From: Micropterix aruncella
Taxonomy: Eukaryota > Arthropoda > Insecta > Lepidoptera > Micropterigidae
Assembly (NCBI GenBank): GCA_944548615.1
Contig: OX155960.1
Location: forward strand, 31,577,888-31,641,887
Direction of reading: 5' to 3'
Length of the DNA: 64,000 bases
Positions 1-11,957 of this stretch are shown here, in pieces. The notes under the pieces are model-generated. The model was given only the letters and a program-made list of their open reading frames with translations. It was not told the DNA's origin and searched no databases. The stretch's first letter is position 1. The number at the start of each line of letters is the position of its first letter. The position numbers were made by a program, and so were the translations under genes.

Positions 1-1499
1 TCAGAAAAAAACGAAGGCGTCTATATGAAAAGAATAAAATGAATGAATAATCAAATAAAAAGTAAAACAATAAAAACTGGAGGCCTAAAGATTTAGTAAG
101 GCTTAACAAAGGTTTGTGTATATTCTTTGCTAAATTCAATTATCCATTACCATCATATTACCGAAAATGTATTTTAATATAGCTTTTCATAGCTGTCACA
201 GTCACATTATCCACTTTTTATAAAAATAATAATATGGGGATGGAGTTTGGCGCGGGGAGGGGGGCTTGTCTATTTGCTGGGAAAGTCTAGGGGTGACCCA
301 ACCGTTTTTTTTTCTTGTTTACACTACGTCACTCTCACAATAAATGTGAAGATTGTACTACGACCGAAAGGGATATTGATAAAATTAATCTTTTATGTGG
401 AAGTGGCTTACTTCTTGGTACAGATTTAACTCCTGAAAGAATAACAAGTTTTATTCCAGTCCAAAAAGAGTAATATTGTCCACATGGCCCTAATCCAACG
501 GCCCACTCTCCGTATAAATAGGTCATCAAAATAAGGAAAAAAAGCTTTTTCGTAATTAAAGAAACGTTTATCTGGCTTGTTTTCCGAGCTTCGGGGGCTC
601 TAGATGTGCTGATTGGACCATACTTGTGTCAACAAACGAACCTCTTCTCGATGCCGTGAATTTGACCGACTTTTCCCGGAGTGGCGGCGGGCCAAGACTC
701 ACGCCCGTCGGCAGTCTCTGTCTTTTCGCATGGAGCGGCAGTGGACGGAAAATGGGGCGAGGCGTCCCGGTCCTCGAATAGCAGTGTTTACATGGAAAGG
801 CGAACGACCCCGAAAGCGTATGACGTCACCACTGCATTGGCAAAATCTCCGGTAGGCTTGGGGGTGGTGGCAATGATAGGGGGAGGGAGGGGTGTCGTTA
901 AGCTGGTGTGGAGGTAGAGTGTGTTCTGGCACGTCGGATGAAGAGGTTGACATCAATAATTAATCTAGTAATATCCCTATCATCAGCTAGGCTCTTGATA
1001 TTATGGTAAGTAGTGTTTGACGGAAAACGTCTGATGCCCGGACCACACATAAACAAAAAGTATTTGATAACATATTAAAAAAATGGAGTATACATTTTTT
1101 AAAGTTTTTAACTATAGTTTTATGTATAGAATCAAGCTACGTCTTTTACTCTCCAATAAATACTAAACTTGTATCTTCATTTTTGAGTCTTAAAATTCCT
1201 TGATGTCATAGATTTTTGATTTGAGAATTCCAAAGAGAGATTAGAGGTACAGTATTGTATAGGCAATTTCGGCGAGCAAGGATCTGCGGCAATTCGTAAA
1301 GTCCGTATTTATGATTTTGACATGTAACGGCATCGCCAGCGTTAACCACCAGACCACGCGTTTCCAAACTGTTTCGCTTTCTGCATTATTTAAAATATAC
1401 ATGAAATATGCAAGTTAATATACTATAGTCTGATATAAGGCAATAATAGAATGCGTTTGTAGATAATGATTTATATTCTATGCATCTATTATATAAAGA
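1..1499. other. No gene recognised; GC-rich patch at 560-930
   Basis: The sequence is AT-rich apart from about 560-930, which has several CpGs and a perfect TGACGTCA (CRE-type) palindrome at 821-828. The frames there overlap on both strands and none shows a known domain. Positions 240-310 resemble 52,580-52,670 (shared GTCTA(T/C)TTGC(T/C)GG.AAAG and GGGGTGAC blocks), so a dispersed repeat of unknown class begins here. Confidence 0.4.
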
Positions 1500-1652
1500 A
1501 TGGAAAACCTGGAGAAATTACCCGCTCTTCCGCTTACGAAGAAGCAAAAAATTTTGCTGCCGGCAATTCCCGTGCGAATAACGCCAGGAGGCAGCATTCG
1601 AGTAAGCTCGGAAGACCGCGTTATATGCAGAATCTTTAAAAATAAACATTAG
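1500..1652 (+). CDS. Hypothetical 50-aa ORF
   Basis: The ATG at 1,500 opens 50 codons ending in TAG at 1,650-1,652. The product is basic and lysine-rich at its start (MENLEKLPALPLTKKQK) and ends in IFKNKH. Local GC content is higher than its surroundings. A splice-donor-like GTAAGC lies within it near 1,610, so it could be an exon fragment. There is no known domain and no supporting neighbour; a chance ORF or repeat piece is equally possible. Confidence 0.2.
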   Translation: MENLEKLPALPLTKKQKILLPAIPVRITPGGSIRVSSEDRVICRIFKNKH

Positions 1653-1740
1653 TATAGAGGAAAAACATAGCTCTATGCATATAAATGTGCTAGTGAAATG
1701 AGGCGAAGTCGCACAACCAACTAGACCTATAAGGTCTGTA

Positions 1741-2017
1741 TCTGGCTATGCTGGAAATATATCTTTGAAATACATTGGTAAATCATTTACATAAACTAAA
1801 AATAGACTAGGGCCCAAAATTGAACCCTGCGGGACACCAAATTTATTAATTAAAGTAATCGAACAGTGTTTCGTAATGTTTTGATTTTGACAATGTGTAA
1901 TTTCCACGATTAAAGTTCTATTTTTCACATATGAATCAAACCATTTTAAGCAGTCCTCTCTAACTCCATAATGATTTACCTAGTTTGTTTAGTAAAATAT
2001 CACGTCCAACGCAATCA
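1741..2017 (-). pseudogene. Non-LTR retrotransposon RT fragment
   Basis: The minus strand encodes the block GVPQGSILGP followed by LFLVYVNDLP, a hallmark of LINE reverse transcriptases (motif between the palm aspartates). Just upstream, in a neighbouring frame, lies a DCVGRDILLNKL-like stretch corresponding to the preceding RT block, so there is at least one frameshift. Only about 90 codons survive. It resembles jockey/CR1-type elements, but the clade cannot be fixed from so short a piece. Confidence 0.85.
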
Positions 2018-2062
2018 AGTCGCCTAGATAACCATAGTCAAAATAGTCGCCTAGATAACCAT
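2018..2062 (+). repeat. Short direct repeat, 27-bp period
   Basis: AGTCGCCTAGATAACCAT occurs at 2,018-2,035 and again at 2,045-2,062. It sits just before a TATA-like box (GGTATAAAAG, about 2,080-2,089) and a donor-like ATGTAAGTATAAG near 2,171. Together these could be a promoter and first exon, but no coding sequence supports this. Confidence 0.5.
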
Positions 2063-3022
2063 GTCAATGAGTCTCGGAAGGGTATAAAAGAATTTTGGTT
2101 ACGAATGTATTCTATTCGTTAGAAGGTATTGTCTATTTTCGTCTACAATCAGGTCGCTTTAAATATAATATGTAAGTATAAGTTACTGCTTTTTGTGGGT
2201 AATTTTTATATTTTCATTATCAATGGTGCTTTATAATTCTATAATCCTAATACTAGCAGTCCTACTTATCAATGTTTCATAAATAATAACCCCCTTAAAA
2301 TGTTGTAGGTATTCAAACACCCGACATGTATTTTATTATTTTAACTATAGAATATTGTATTGTCATCGGAACTTTTTATGTATGTAAAATTTAAAAATAA
2401 TTGGTTATGTAAAAGTTCGTCAAAATCGAGTTACAAAAGTAAACCTACCTTCTGTCATTGTACTGAGAAACAAATGAAGTTCAATTAAAGCCATAAATAG
2501 TAAATACAACATTTTTGTACATATTATTGTTTTTGTTACGGACAATAAGGAATAAATATAAATATAACGAATATATATAAATATAAATTTTAAAATAACT
2601 TTATTTATAATTCTAAAACTACTAACCATAAGTTAAAAAGTAATGTTTATATTATCCATGCAATTTCTAGGACTTTCATTTGCCAGCGGTCAGTGGAATT
2701 ATTTGGGAATAAATGTTTTCTTTAATAAATTTTACATGACATAAATCACGATGTTATTTGTTGCTCTTGATCTCTTTCAGGCTTTTAAGCTAAATTTTAT
2801 ATGGACATTATTTCTGAGTTGCCGAATATTTCGTGTCATCTCAGAAAGTCAACCTGGTAAGTTATAATTGTAAGGTATGTTGACATTTTTGAATGTAAAC
2901 TTTATCTTTATTATTGGTACTTAACTATCACTATCAAACAATCGTCATTGAGTACCTGTCTTATATTCGTATAGTAAAATAAATCTAAAACGGTAACAGT
3001 AAGTTGTATTTTTGTTATCTAC
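2063..3022. other. No gene recognised
   Basis: AT-rich sequence. Apart from the TATA-like box at about 2,082 and scattered short frames without domain signatures, I see nothing I can name. Confidence 0.5.
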
Positions 3023-3026
3023 TTAA

Positions 3027-3332
3027 CCCCTTGAGTATGATACGACCAAATCTGGTTCTGAAACAATTATCCGTTGAGTATGATACGACCAGATCTGGTT
3101 CCGCGTTTTTTTCACTTCTTTGACGTTCTCATATTTATTCATAATTATCTAATTGTTTTACAAAATGATATTTCAATATTCTATATTCGAAATTTCAATG
3201 CAATCATTGTGCAGTTGTTCTTTTTATGATTGGTGTAGTAGTTTCGTAGTTATAGTACTTTAAGGTCGATGTCGCCGAAAATCCTGCAAAAGAGACAGAT
3301 GCATCCATGAAAATACCCATTTACTCCAAGGG
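3027..3332. mobile_element. TTAA-flanked MITE, piggyBac-like
   Basis: The ends are CCCCTTGAGTA and, inverted, TACTCCAAGGG. Both ends abut TTAA (3,023-3,026 and 3,333-3,336). TTAA duplication plus a C-run at the tip is the piggyBac pattern. The 306-bp body has no ORF. Near the left end a 29-bp motif (GAGTATGATACGACCA core) is repeated in tandem at about 3,031-3,059 and 3,073-3,101. Assignment is by ends only. Confidence 0.65.
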
Positions 3333-3336
3333 TTAA

Positions 3337-5310
3337 TCAAGATAAGAATTATTATAAAATTATGAAATAACTAAATCTCAAAATATCACGACAATAATTA
3401 CTGGTAAAATATTTTGTTTACAATGATGAAAAATAATAATCAGTAGACTAATAATACGCTAGTGTTCGTAAATATAGATGAGTACAATAAGTAACCCAAA
3501 TGAAAATTTATTTCTTAAAACGTTGACAATGATTCTAATACGTTAACGCAAGTCCAAATGTGACACGGTGTCTAATTAAAAAGGACAAATTTAAAAGAAA
3601 TGATTGACGAAGTAAGAGTTGTTGCAGATTAAAGTTTTGGAAACAGAGTACAGACCCTTGGTCCCAACGCAGGGATATCGATGCTTCGACCTTCATAGGG
3701 CTTCGTCATTGTATCGGTCGGTCGCGTGGGAAGTGACAAACAGATGTTAGACTTACGATTCGACTTGAGTAACCTAAAAAAAGGAGTGGCCTTTTGAATC
3801 GCCTTTTGCAGGTATATTATAGTCAGTTACTAGAAGCATGGCTACTAATAAATTAAGCGCTAAAATATGAACGGTGTGATTCTTTTACACCTGTTTTATT
3901 CATTTACGAATGATGGTTTTACACAAAATGTGGGATAGTTGCAATCTATAAGTAAAAAAGTACCTACCCAGGAAGTACCTAGGTACAATTTTTTTAATTA
4001 ATTATATATTGTATACTATATTCCCTTATTAATATTATAAATAATAATTACACTTATATTTTTACTATACTTTAATTTTATTGGAAAATACCTAGGTATT
4101 TTCTTTTCAAAAATAGCTATAATGATATTGATGAAATTTTTCGGAAATTATATTTTTATGGATAATCATAACACACCCTGTTTGAGAAAACTGTTTCTGG
4201 GTAGTGCTTTATAGCTACCTAGCTATTCAACGAAATTGGTATTAAAAATGTTAAAAATACGAAATAAATGGGTATATAGTTGGGGATAAAAAGGGATTTT
4301 ACTAGGTAGATTACCTAGTAAAACTTTGTCTTGGTAGACGTTATGTTTAGTTTCAAGATTTCAGAGGCATTACAGAGAGTCTAAATAAAATAATATATCG
4401 ATCATTTACAAACACCCTATGTTTTGAGTCATGTAAACTCCGCCTGAAAAAGTAAAACCAAAAATATTGACAAATTGAAATTAATATTACACTACTTATT
4501 AGTACTATAATGTTATACGATTTTATTTTTATTCTAAAGAGAATTTATTTAGCTTTCTGATAATTTAAAAAAAAGTGAAAAAATATGCTCAAACAATTAA
4601 TTGTGGGTGTTTAATTTACGTTCGGGAGAAAATGACACTCGTTTGAATAAATCATTATTCTGATCAAACGACCTTGGCTATCACTGTGAAATTTTGATAA
4701 ATAGGTTAACAAGTAAATAAGTTAGGCAATGCATTGATAGATATTTAGTAGTTTTGATCGATATGATGGTAATATGGAAAATACTTAGTATAAACACAGC
4801 GCGGCGCTCGCCCTTCTTTTCAAAACAGGCTGGCGCGGGGCGTATAATAGCTTTCTGGAGGGCCGGCGGCTGAAAGGTTAAAAACAAACTGGGATTCACG
4901 AGTCACTTCCGCGCGCATCTTCGAAGAAGTCCTGTCAACCAAGAGGTCGCCGTCGTCGGATCACGATGAGGAGAACATCATCATCATCATCATCATTTTG
5001 ATTAACAGTAAAGTATAAAAATAATAATATTTAGAAATCCATAAAAACAGTAATACGAAGTTTTGATTTAATAATGATCATATGTACAATGTACATGTAC
5101 CTCTTAGGTGTATTAGATTAAAAACAATTAACCACAATGCCATTAAAAATATTTTTAAAAACTAATTTAAAATAGACTTTTAAATAAAGTTGATACAGAC
5201 TTTAAAACTTCTTTCTCTCCTGATGATTGTTTTTTGGGAACAAGAAGTAACTAGGGGTGTTATTGTGAGATTAGAGGTATTGTGAGGTCTTGTGTTGAAT
5301 GGGAATACGG
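3337..5310. other. No gene recognised; simple repeats
   Basis: AT-rich sequence with an (ATC)n run at about 4,977-4,998 and a modestly GC-rich patch at 4,795-4,935. No frame shows a domain I recognise. Confidence 0.5.
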
Positions 5311-5319
5311 TCTTTTCTT

Positions 5320-6010
5320 TATGCTACCTTTAAAAGAGAACGGGCATTTTGGGACCATTTTTCCAATAGTTGTAAACCTTATACCAATGGAAAGACCTCT
5401 TTATGCAGATTATTTATTACTAGAATGACTGATCTCAATTGTGGGCCGTTTCTTAGTTATATCCTATTAAATATGGCTAATTACCTGATATCCCCTAGGG
5501 CACCTAGCACACCCTGGAATTGTATTTTTAGTAACTGTTTAAATGAAAACCGTCGCAGAATACCCGAAGCGATCAAATACATACGCTATGTGAGTACAAA
5601 CTATAATTGCCTAAGAATGCTCGGGTTTGTCAGAAGTATATGGAGATAACATACTGGGATATGTTGCTTGAACTCTGTAATGAGTCTCATGATTTCATTG
5701 CCGCTCTGTATGTAATATGCTAAGGTCAGTTGTCCAACATTGTATGCCCAGTGACCGTACATCATAATATGCTTTTTTATGGATCTTCACTGCAAATAAT
5801 ATATTTTAAATAAATAATTGCCATTGGGGTTTTCATGTAATTACCCATATTTAAGAAGATTCCGAACTTGAAGATTCCGAAACGGCTCATAATTGAGGTA
5901 AGTTTTAGTAGTCATAAATGTTCTAGATAAATGGATCTTTCCAATGGTAACTACATTATTGTTATTGGAGGGGTGGGCCCAGCGCCCATACATTTTTGCC
6001 CATTGTCCTT
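5320..6010. mobile_element. Divergent foldback element
   Basis: The stretch 5,330-5,500 read on plus matches 5,830-6,000 read on minus (for example TGGAAAGA.C...TTTAT.TAG, CTCAATT.TG.GCCGTTTC and AATATGG.TAATTAC). This gives arms of about 170 bp around a central part of about 330 bp. The two moderately long open frames in the arms (5,299-5,649 plus and 5,841-6,206 minus) are mirror products of this inverted repeat, not genes. Ends and target duplication are not resolved. Confidence 0.6.
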
Positions 6011-7280
6011 TCCCACTATGGACCAAAACGGGCCTTGGATTTAAATTTCTGACCTTGTAAAGAAACAAGAAATTTAGGAGCAGTCTTAGGATTACGGCAA
6101 AGTTATTGTGGTAGTTACCTGCTAAGCATAACTTTATGTTTCTTGGCAGCTTAGCAAAGACCTGACAGCCTCTCGGCCACCGAACAACTGCGCCAGGGGC
6201 TGCCAATATCTTACCTAGACATCTCCTAATACTCTCCTTAACAACTCCTCAAACACTAACGAACTCCTAAAACTATATCTGCAATATTAAAGGTTATTTA
6301 AATATAGACTGGAGCTTAAATTTTGCAAAGGTCCAGAGGGTAGATTTAATCCGCAACGGCATTGAATGGCGTTCGTGGTTGGTTTACGATTGCGGCCGAC
6401 GCGTTCGAAATGGCCAGTAGAAGGGTGAAATGGAAGAGGCGACCATCATATTTCAGTAATACCTTATAAATCTGTCGATTCGAGATTCATTTTGATTGTG
6501 TAAATTATATGCAGATATGTATTTCACATCAAACACGCACAATTTAATAGCAGGAGCATATGCGTAATTAGTAAACGTCTCTTTCATTAAGACATTCATC
6601 TTCGACGTTTGCAGAACAATTGCGTCCTACGATTTTGGATTAAGCAGATGTGCGCTATTTCGATCGATTGCTGCAATTAGTTTTTAATGTAAGATAAACA
6701 TATAGCGATCAACAGAAGAGGAACAGCGCAAATTCGTACCGCTAAAATATCTCATTAACTGCATGGCTGGTGGCCTCGAATGTGGTTAAAAATTATACTA
6801 AGCAGTCAGCCAGTATCCATCTCTCGAGGTTTTGTCAGAAATAAATTCGGCAAATAAAATTTCCATGATATTTGATATTATTTGTATTTGTGTCTACTAA
6901 TTTATTTATTTATTTATTTATTAGGGGCGGATAGGGCCCTCGAAATTTACTCCGGGCGACTAAAGAATCGGTCATAACATAAGTTACATGAGTGATTCTT
7001 GCGTCGTCGTGTACAAATTGGGATATTCTAAAATGTGAGCTGAGCAGAAAAATAATTAGTTACCGAGGAAAAAGTTGTTCTTCACGAAAGACGTTTTCAA
7101 TTTAACGCTATATATATATTTTATAGTGTACTAGCTATACTACGCTTCCATTTTTTTTGGTTATTTTCGTCTGTCCTTTTCCCTATTTCAATTTATTTCT
7201 GTGACTTCGTCATGGGGAGTGGCAGATCATTTTCACCATGGGGTGTACCAGTAACTAAAAATATTCGTCATGGGGAGTGC
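6011..7280. other. No gene recognised; TTTA microsatellite
   Basis: Contains a (TTTA)n run at about 6,897-6,924 that could be the A-rich tail of a minus-strand LINE, and a local duplication of TCGTCATGGGGAGTG near 7,208 and 7,266. I found no domain signature. Confidence 0.45.
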
Positions 7281-7965
7281 CAGTAACTAAAAAAAATGGG
7301 CTCCGGTGCGAAATTGAACAAAAGGTCTCTGCATTTACTTACATTCATTAAGGCATATAGGTTGTAACCTAGCTACATTACATATTTATATTGTCGCTAC
7401 ATTATAAATCGGCATATTCATCTGGGTGCGTTGCCTCGAATATGTTGCGGAACAAGTTCTCAAGAAATTCAGCGGGCCACGTGGTACCACATAGAACATT
7501 TTTGCGGGAGAACGTTCGAAACATTTGTTCCTATATTAATATGATGCGTTACTGTCAATTTAACTGCTGAATTATATTTATCATCGTTTAAATATTCTTG
7601 AAAATTAACAAAAAAAGACAGTTTTTATTACTTTATTTTGAGTAGAACTACTAAATGGGAAACTGGTAAAACGCTGACTAAAAATACCCACAATATTATT
7701 ACAAATGTACCAATTTTTGCGTATATAAATTACCTTCTAAATGTATTTTTAAAAATATGAACAACTGCACTTTTAGAATAGTTTTCGTCTTGGTTTGCAA
7801 TGCAAAATCATCGATCACTTTGAGTAACTCATTTTTTCGGCTTTTTCAGCTTTCTAGTAGAGTTGAATGTAACGTCGATCGTAACGGAAGTTTAATTTTT
7901 GGACCCCCGAACTACCGTGGGCCCCGGTGCGCCGCACCGGCTGCAACGGCTTAGTTACGCCACTG
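7281..7965. mobile_element. hAT-like MITE, copy 1
   Basis: The right end reads TTAGTTACGCCACTG, the inverse of CAGTGGCGTAAC, a hAT-type tip. The left tip is truncated to CAGTAACTAAAAAAAATGGG. The body aligns along its length with 49,165-49,825, sharing GAACAAAAGGTC, CTACATTATAAATCGGC, TGTTGCGGAACAAGTTC and the GC-rich GGCCCCGGTGC block near the right end. There is no transposase. Confidence 0.7.
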
Positions 7966-9712
7966 GTTCGACTGAAGGTCTTCGGTACAATTGAAGAAGA
8001 TACGAAAATCAAGGGGAAAATTGAAACGATTCTGTTGCGCGATTTTCCCGCCGTGCGCAGATCGTAAACGTCAGAGTTGAATGAAATCAGGTCATGGCGC
8101 CATGTTTGCCTTGATGCCTGCAAGAGATTTCGACGTGATTATTTTTAGGATTGCCGAGATAATACTGGAGGAAGGATCTCATACGAGAATCTTAAGGCCA
8201 ATCGTCGAGGATGCGGCCTAGAATGAGGCCAGTCATATCTCATATGACTTTAATGCATATTTACAGACTTCACGTTATCATTGCAGTTTAATGGGACTAT
8301 AGTGAAGGGGTTGTTTAATATGTACAAAATACGAGTAGTATGTAATAGTATGTACAGTCCCTTGTCATATTATAAGGTTCACCGTTCATTGCAGCATTAT
8401 ATAGCGTATTAGATTGCACTACGTCGTACTATGATTTGGCAAGCGGGATTTTACTAAGAAACGCAAAGTGTAGATGGTACTCATAGTTCCAAAAAAATAT
8501 TAATCTTCTATTATTATATTCAATATGGCGACTTTTGTGGTATAACAGTATGGCGGCGCATTGTAGATGACGCTCTGATCACGCCTGTATGGTATAAAAT
8601 AATAATATAATAACAAACTATTTTTAAAATTATAGCTCTTATTATTTTATTATTATTTACATAAAGATGTTAATTTTTAATTTGGTATACGGTACAGTAG
8701 CTACAGTAGGTAATAATTATGCACTTAAAGTTTAGATAGACTAATAGACGCCATTCTTCTATCCCTCCATATTTTTTATGTGATAAAATCAGCCAATATA
8801 AAAAATGCGATAGATGACATTAAATTGAATGTTATTTTGTTATCATTGGTCAAATTATTGTGTTTTTATAATCAAACTATCCTTTATAAAAAAAAAACGT
8901 TATCAATGGTATTGATAATATATGACCATGCTTTCGTTACTCAATATTTTAAATATTTATTATAATTATGTGGTTTCTTTTCATATATTTTCTACGATTT
9001 AACAAATCGAAGAAAAAAGTTGAGGTCTTCATCCGATGCAAATGATTTTTTCTTAAAAAATCCTTTAGTTTCGGGAATAAAGAAAGCCGGCTTTCCTGAT
9101 TTTTCCTCAACTTTTGCTTTCAACTCATCTCTAACGAGTGGTGGAGTGGATTTACGCAATTATGCAATTATATGCAGAAAAAGTCGCTTTTATTGAATAA
9201 GCCACCGTTATACAATACTATGGTTGCACCAACATCCCCTACAAACAAATTTTCGAGGGTCGAAAACAGGCCGTCGTGAGTTTCATTCCCAGGGCTGGCT
9301 CTCTAAGGGTTAAAACAACCATTTAAAAAACTCATTTAGCCAAGTTAGTCACCTTGAGCAATTGTGACACCTATGACATGCACGTCCAAAATAATTATAT
9401 TTTTTAGCATATCATAATAATCCAATACCTATTATGTAAGGACAAAAAAAACCGTGATAACCGAAAAAAAAAAACAGTTTTTCTGTTAGATTCAGTCCGC
9501 CATGCCATCCCTTACAGTGAAAATCATTGATGTGCTTATCTCCTGAATATTAATTTTAAATGGATGGCTAAAAGAAATATTTAGGAGACACTCTAATTAA
9601 TTAATAAACTTTAACTGATGAGCAAAGTTCAAGGGATTTTTTTTTCAGACATTTTCAGGCAATGAAATATTTTCAGGTAGCAACGGATTCTTGTGCCTCT
9701 GGCGACGAAATA
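7966..9712. other. No gene recognised
   Basis: AT-rich sequence with a modestly GC-rich patch at about 7,970-8,230. No recognisable domain, TIR pair or RNA gene. Confidence 0.5.
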
Positions 9713-10158
9713 CGGGGTGAGTTTTAATTAACCGGCATCCTTGAAGAGGGTGAATCAGTACGAGCAGGTAAGCAACTTTTGATTAAAAAATTGTGGAAAA
9801 ATATGTTTTTTTTGAGTTTTTTTTTTTTTGTTTTTGAAATTTTGTTTTGTTTTCTTTTTCTGGAAAATAGTATAAAAAGCGCTTAACACGATGCGCCATC
9901 TAGTGGTAGGTACAATATCGGTAATATCGTTTATTAGTAATATTTTACCTACTGATAGATGGCGCAACACGCTCAAACGCTTGTTAAACTTTTTTTTAAC
10001 AGTCAAGTTCTTCAAATTTTTGAATTAAAAATAAAATCAAAAATTATTTAATAAAAAAAAAGATTTTTTGTTTTTCCATTTTTTTAAATGAAAAGTTGTT
10101 CGGATGCTCGTACTGATTCACCCCCTTAAAGGATGCCGGTTAATAAAAACTCACCTTG
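9713..10158. mobile_element. Palindromic MITE with TA target duplication
   Basis: The tips (C)GGGGTGAGTTTTAATTAACC and, inverted, (C)AAGGTGAGTTTTTATTAACC extend into arms of about 65 bp with GGCATCCTT and GTGAATCAGTACGAGCA shared. TA flanks both ends (9,711-9,712 and 10,159-10,160), which fits Tc1/mariner-type insertion. A second inverted pair lies in the centre around GCGCCATCTAGTGGTAGGT. An incomplete relative lies at about 47,440-47,660. No ORF. Confidence 0.7.
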
Positions 10159-10339
10159 TATATTTTTTCGCGATGCTTTATTTTGGTGTCAATTTTCAGA
10201 AATACGATCGGAAATTGAATTTTTGTTTTCTTTTGAGAAGCGGTAGTCTGGCAGAATTGATATGTCTAGTTAAAATTGAGTGGAATGACATTTGAAAGAG
10301 ACACAATGACAGCTTTAAATTACATTATCGCTGTCTCTG

Positions 10340-10710
10340 TACATCCACCCAATCCAATAATAGCTTATAGCAGAATTGACCGAGTTGGGGCGTAATATGT
10401 CGTTTGTAGTGTTTTTGGATCAATAATATTCCTAAGTTCTTTATAAAAATACACAAGGCTTCTAATTCTCTTCGATAGGAGTTTCATTTGTTCACCGTAT
10501 CGCAGATTCTCGCCTATCGTGACCCCTACGTACTTTAATGCGGTAGCCTTGTGCAAAGATTGGCATGATCACGCTTTTTCTCTTCTACACATTTCTGTCA
10601 CACATGTGACTATTTCTGTCACACATGTGAATTTTTATGCCTAGGTCATCAGAAAGCTGTCTACTTTTGGTAATGCTAAGAGCAATAAATTAGATTTTTT
10701 CGGCATTTAG
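10340..10710 (-). pseudogene. LINE RT C-terminal fragment
   Basis: Minus-strand reading gives KYVGVTIGENL then LLSKRIRSLVYFYKELRNI and an ALVQSILLYG-like block, the region after the RT catalytic motif in jockey/CR1-type LINEs. Upstream, LTLNAEK and SITKSRQLSDDLGIKI-like text continues it in the same direction through several stops. A 21-bp in-frame duplication (ATTTCTGTCACACATGTGA at 10,591-10,609 and 10,612-10,630) lies within it. Non-functional. Confidence 0.85.
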
Positions 10711-11564
10711 AGTAAGCACACTATAACGCGAAAAAAATATAACGTGTAAATTAATTACCTCAAGAAGAGTAGAAGAGAAATAAATTTAACTGAACTTAAG
10801 AGGCCGTGGCGGCCAAAAGCTATATGAAGCATAATTTTGTGGCCTGGCTGTGAAAACAAGAAAAAGAATTTTAATACAATTATGCCGGATTTTAAAAACC
10901 CGGTCTTTAAGCTATCACTTCGCCAAAACGAAATTGGTAAATTATTTCCATATTAATTGTAAAATATCTTTATTCCGTTACTGTTTTCCTAAAAAATAAA
11001 AACGAGCGAGATTTGTCTCCAGTTTTTGAAAAACCTAGAAATGATTGTCAATATCAAAAAATACTATTTACACCAGCGTATGGTCTATTTGCATAGTACT
11101 AAGACAGTTTTTGGAACTTCCATACAAAAAATATAAGAAACACATGTTTGAAATTACGTAATTTCCAGAAATGTTATGGCCAAACATTATTTTTTTTCTA
11201 TTTATTAAAGATACTTTTGAGTGATATAATAAATAACGCAGTGATCTTAAGATATTTTCATTATTGTAATCTATTTTTTACTCTATATAAAACTATTCAT
11301 TTGATAAATTATTATATTATAATTGAAAAGCCAAATCGACTATATTAGACGACGCGCGAAGCCGAAATCGTTATTCGTAATTGGCCACTGCCAACGGAGG
11401 GTCGTATTCCCTTGTCGCCGCGGTATACCTATACATCTGTATGTATATATCGAAAGCGCGTGGGCGCGTGGCATTGCAAAAATATAAAAATTTTTAGTCG
11501 CGTCAACTCGGAAGGGAACCTTAAAAAAAGGACAAATAAATATATGGTATTAAAAGGAATAAAA
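10711..11564. other. No gene recognised
   Basis: AT-rich with no domain, TIR pair or structured RNA that I can support. A small GC-richer patch lies at 11,345-11,520. Confidence 0.5.
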
Positions 11565-11957
11565 ACACGACTGTCGTTACAAAAAGTAAACTACTAAATT
11601 GATAATATTTTTTTAAAGATTTTTTATTGAAATATTTGTGGTTTATGTATTTATCCATATATACATATATATTTTCAGAATGTACTCAATTAGACCTTTC
11701 ATTTGACACTATACACGATATATTTATGTAAATTTATCGACATTTGGAGATTTGGACATTTAGACAACTATTAACTTTATATGGTACAATTAAGGTACCC
11801 TATGATACTCGGGATGACATTACGGTTCTAACAATACCACAAATTTACTTCTAAATCGGTTTGAGCGTTTAGAAGTTATATTGGATTAAAGAAACAAAAA
11901 ACATACATGGATAAACTCTGAACACATTACACTCCTGTTTCTGTTGGGCAGTCGTGT
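11565..11957. mobile_element. ACACGACTGCC-ended repeat, copy A
   Basis: Begins ACACGACTGTCGTTAC and ends GGGCAGTCGTGT, so the tips form an inverted ACACGACTG(C/T)C pair 393 bp apart. Internal landmarks are ATTTGTGGTTTATGTATTTA, TTTCATTTGACACTA, GTACCCTATGA and ACATACAT. The same landmarks recur at 56.35, 59.16, 60.27 and 63.69 kb. Non-coding; probably a non-autonomous DNA element whose superfamily I cannot name. Confidence 0.72.

Noticed and set aside
821..828. CRE-type TGACGTCA sites at 821, 60,131 and 62,416 as regulatory elements
   Set aside because: An 8-mer palindrome can occur by chance in GC-richer patches, and no gene is attached to any of them.
1262..1380. tRNA gene or tRNA-SINE on minus (GTGGTCTGGTGGTTAACGC)
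   Set aside because: An A-box-like stretch exists but I found no B box or cloverleaf arms at the right distance.
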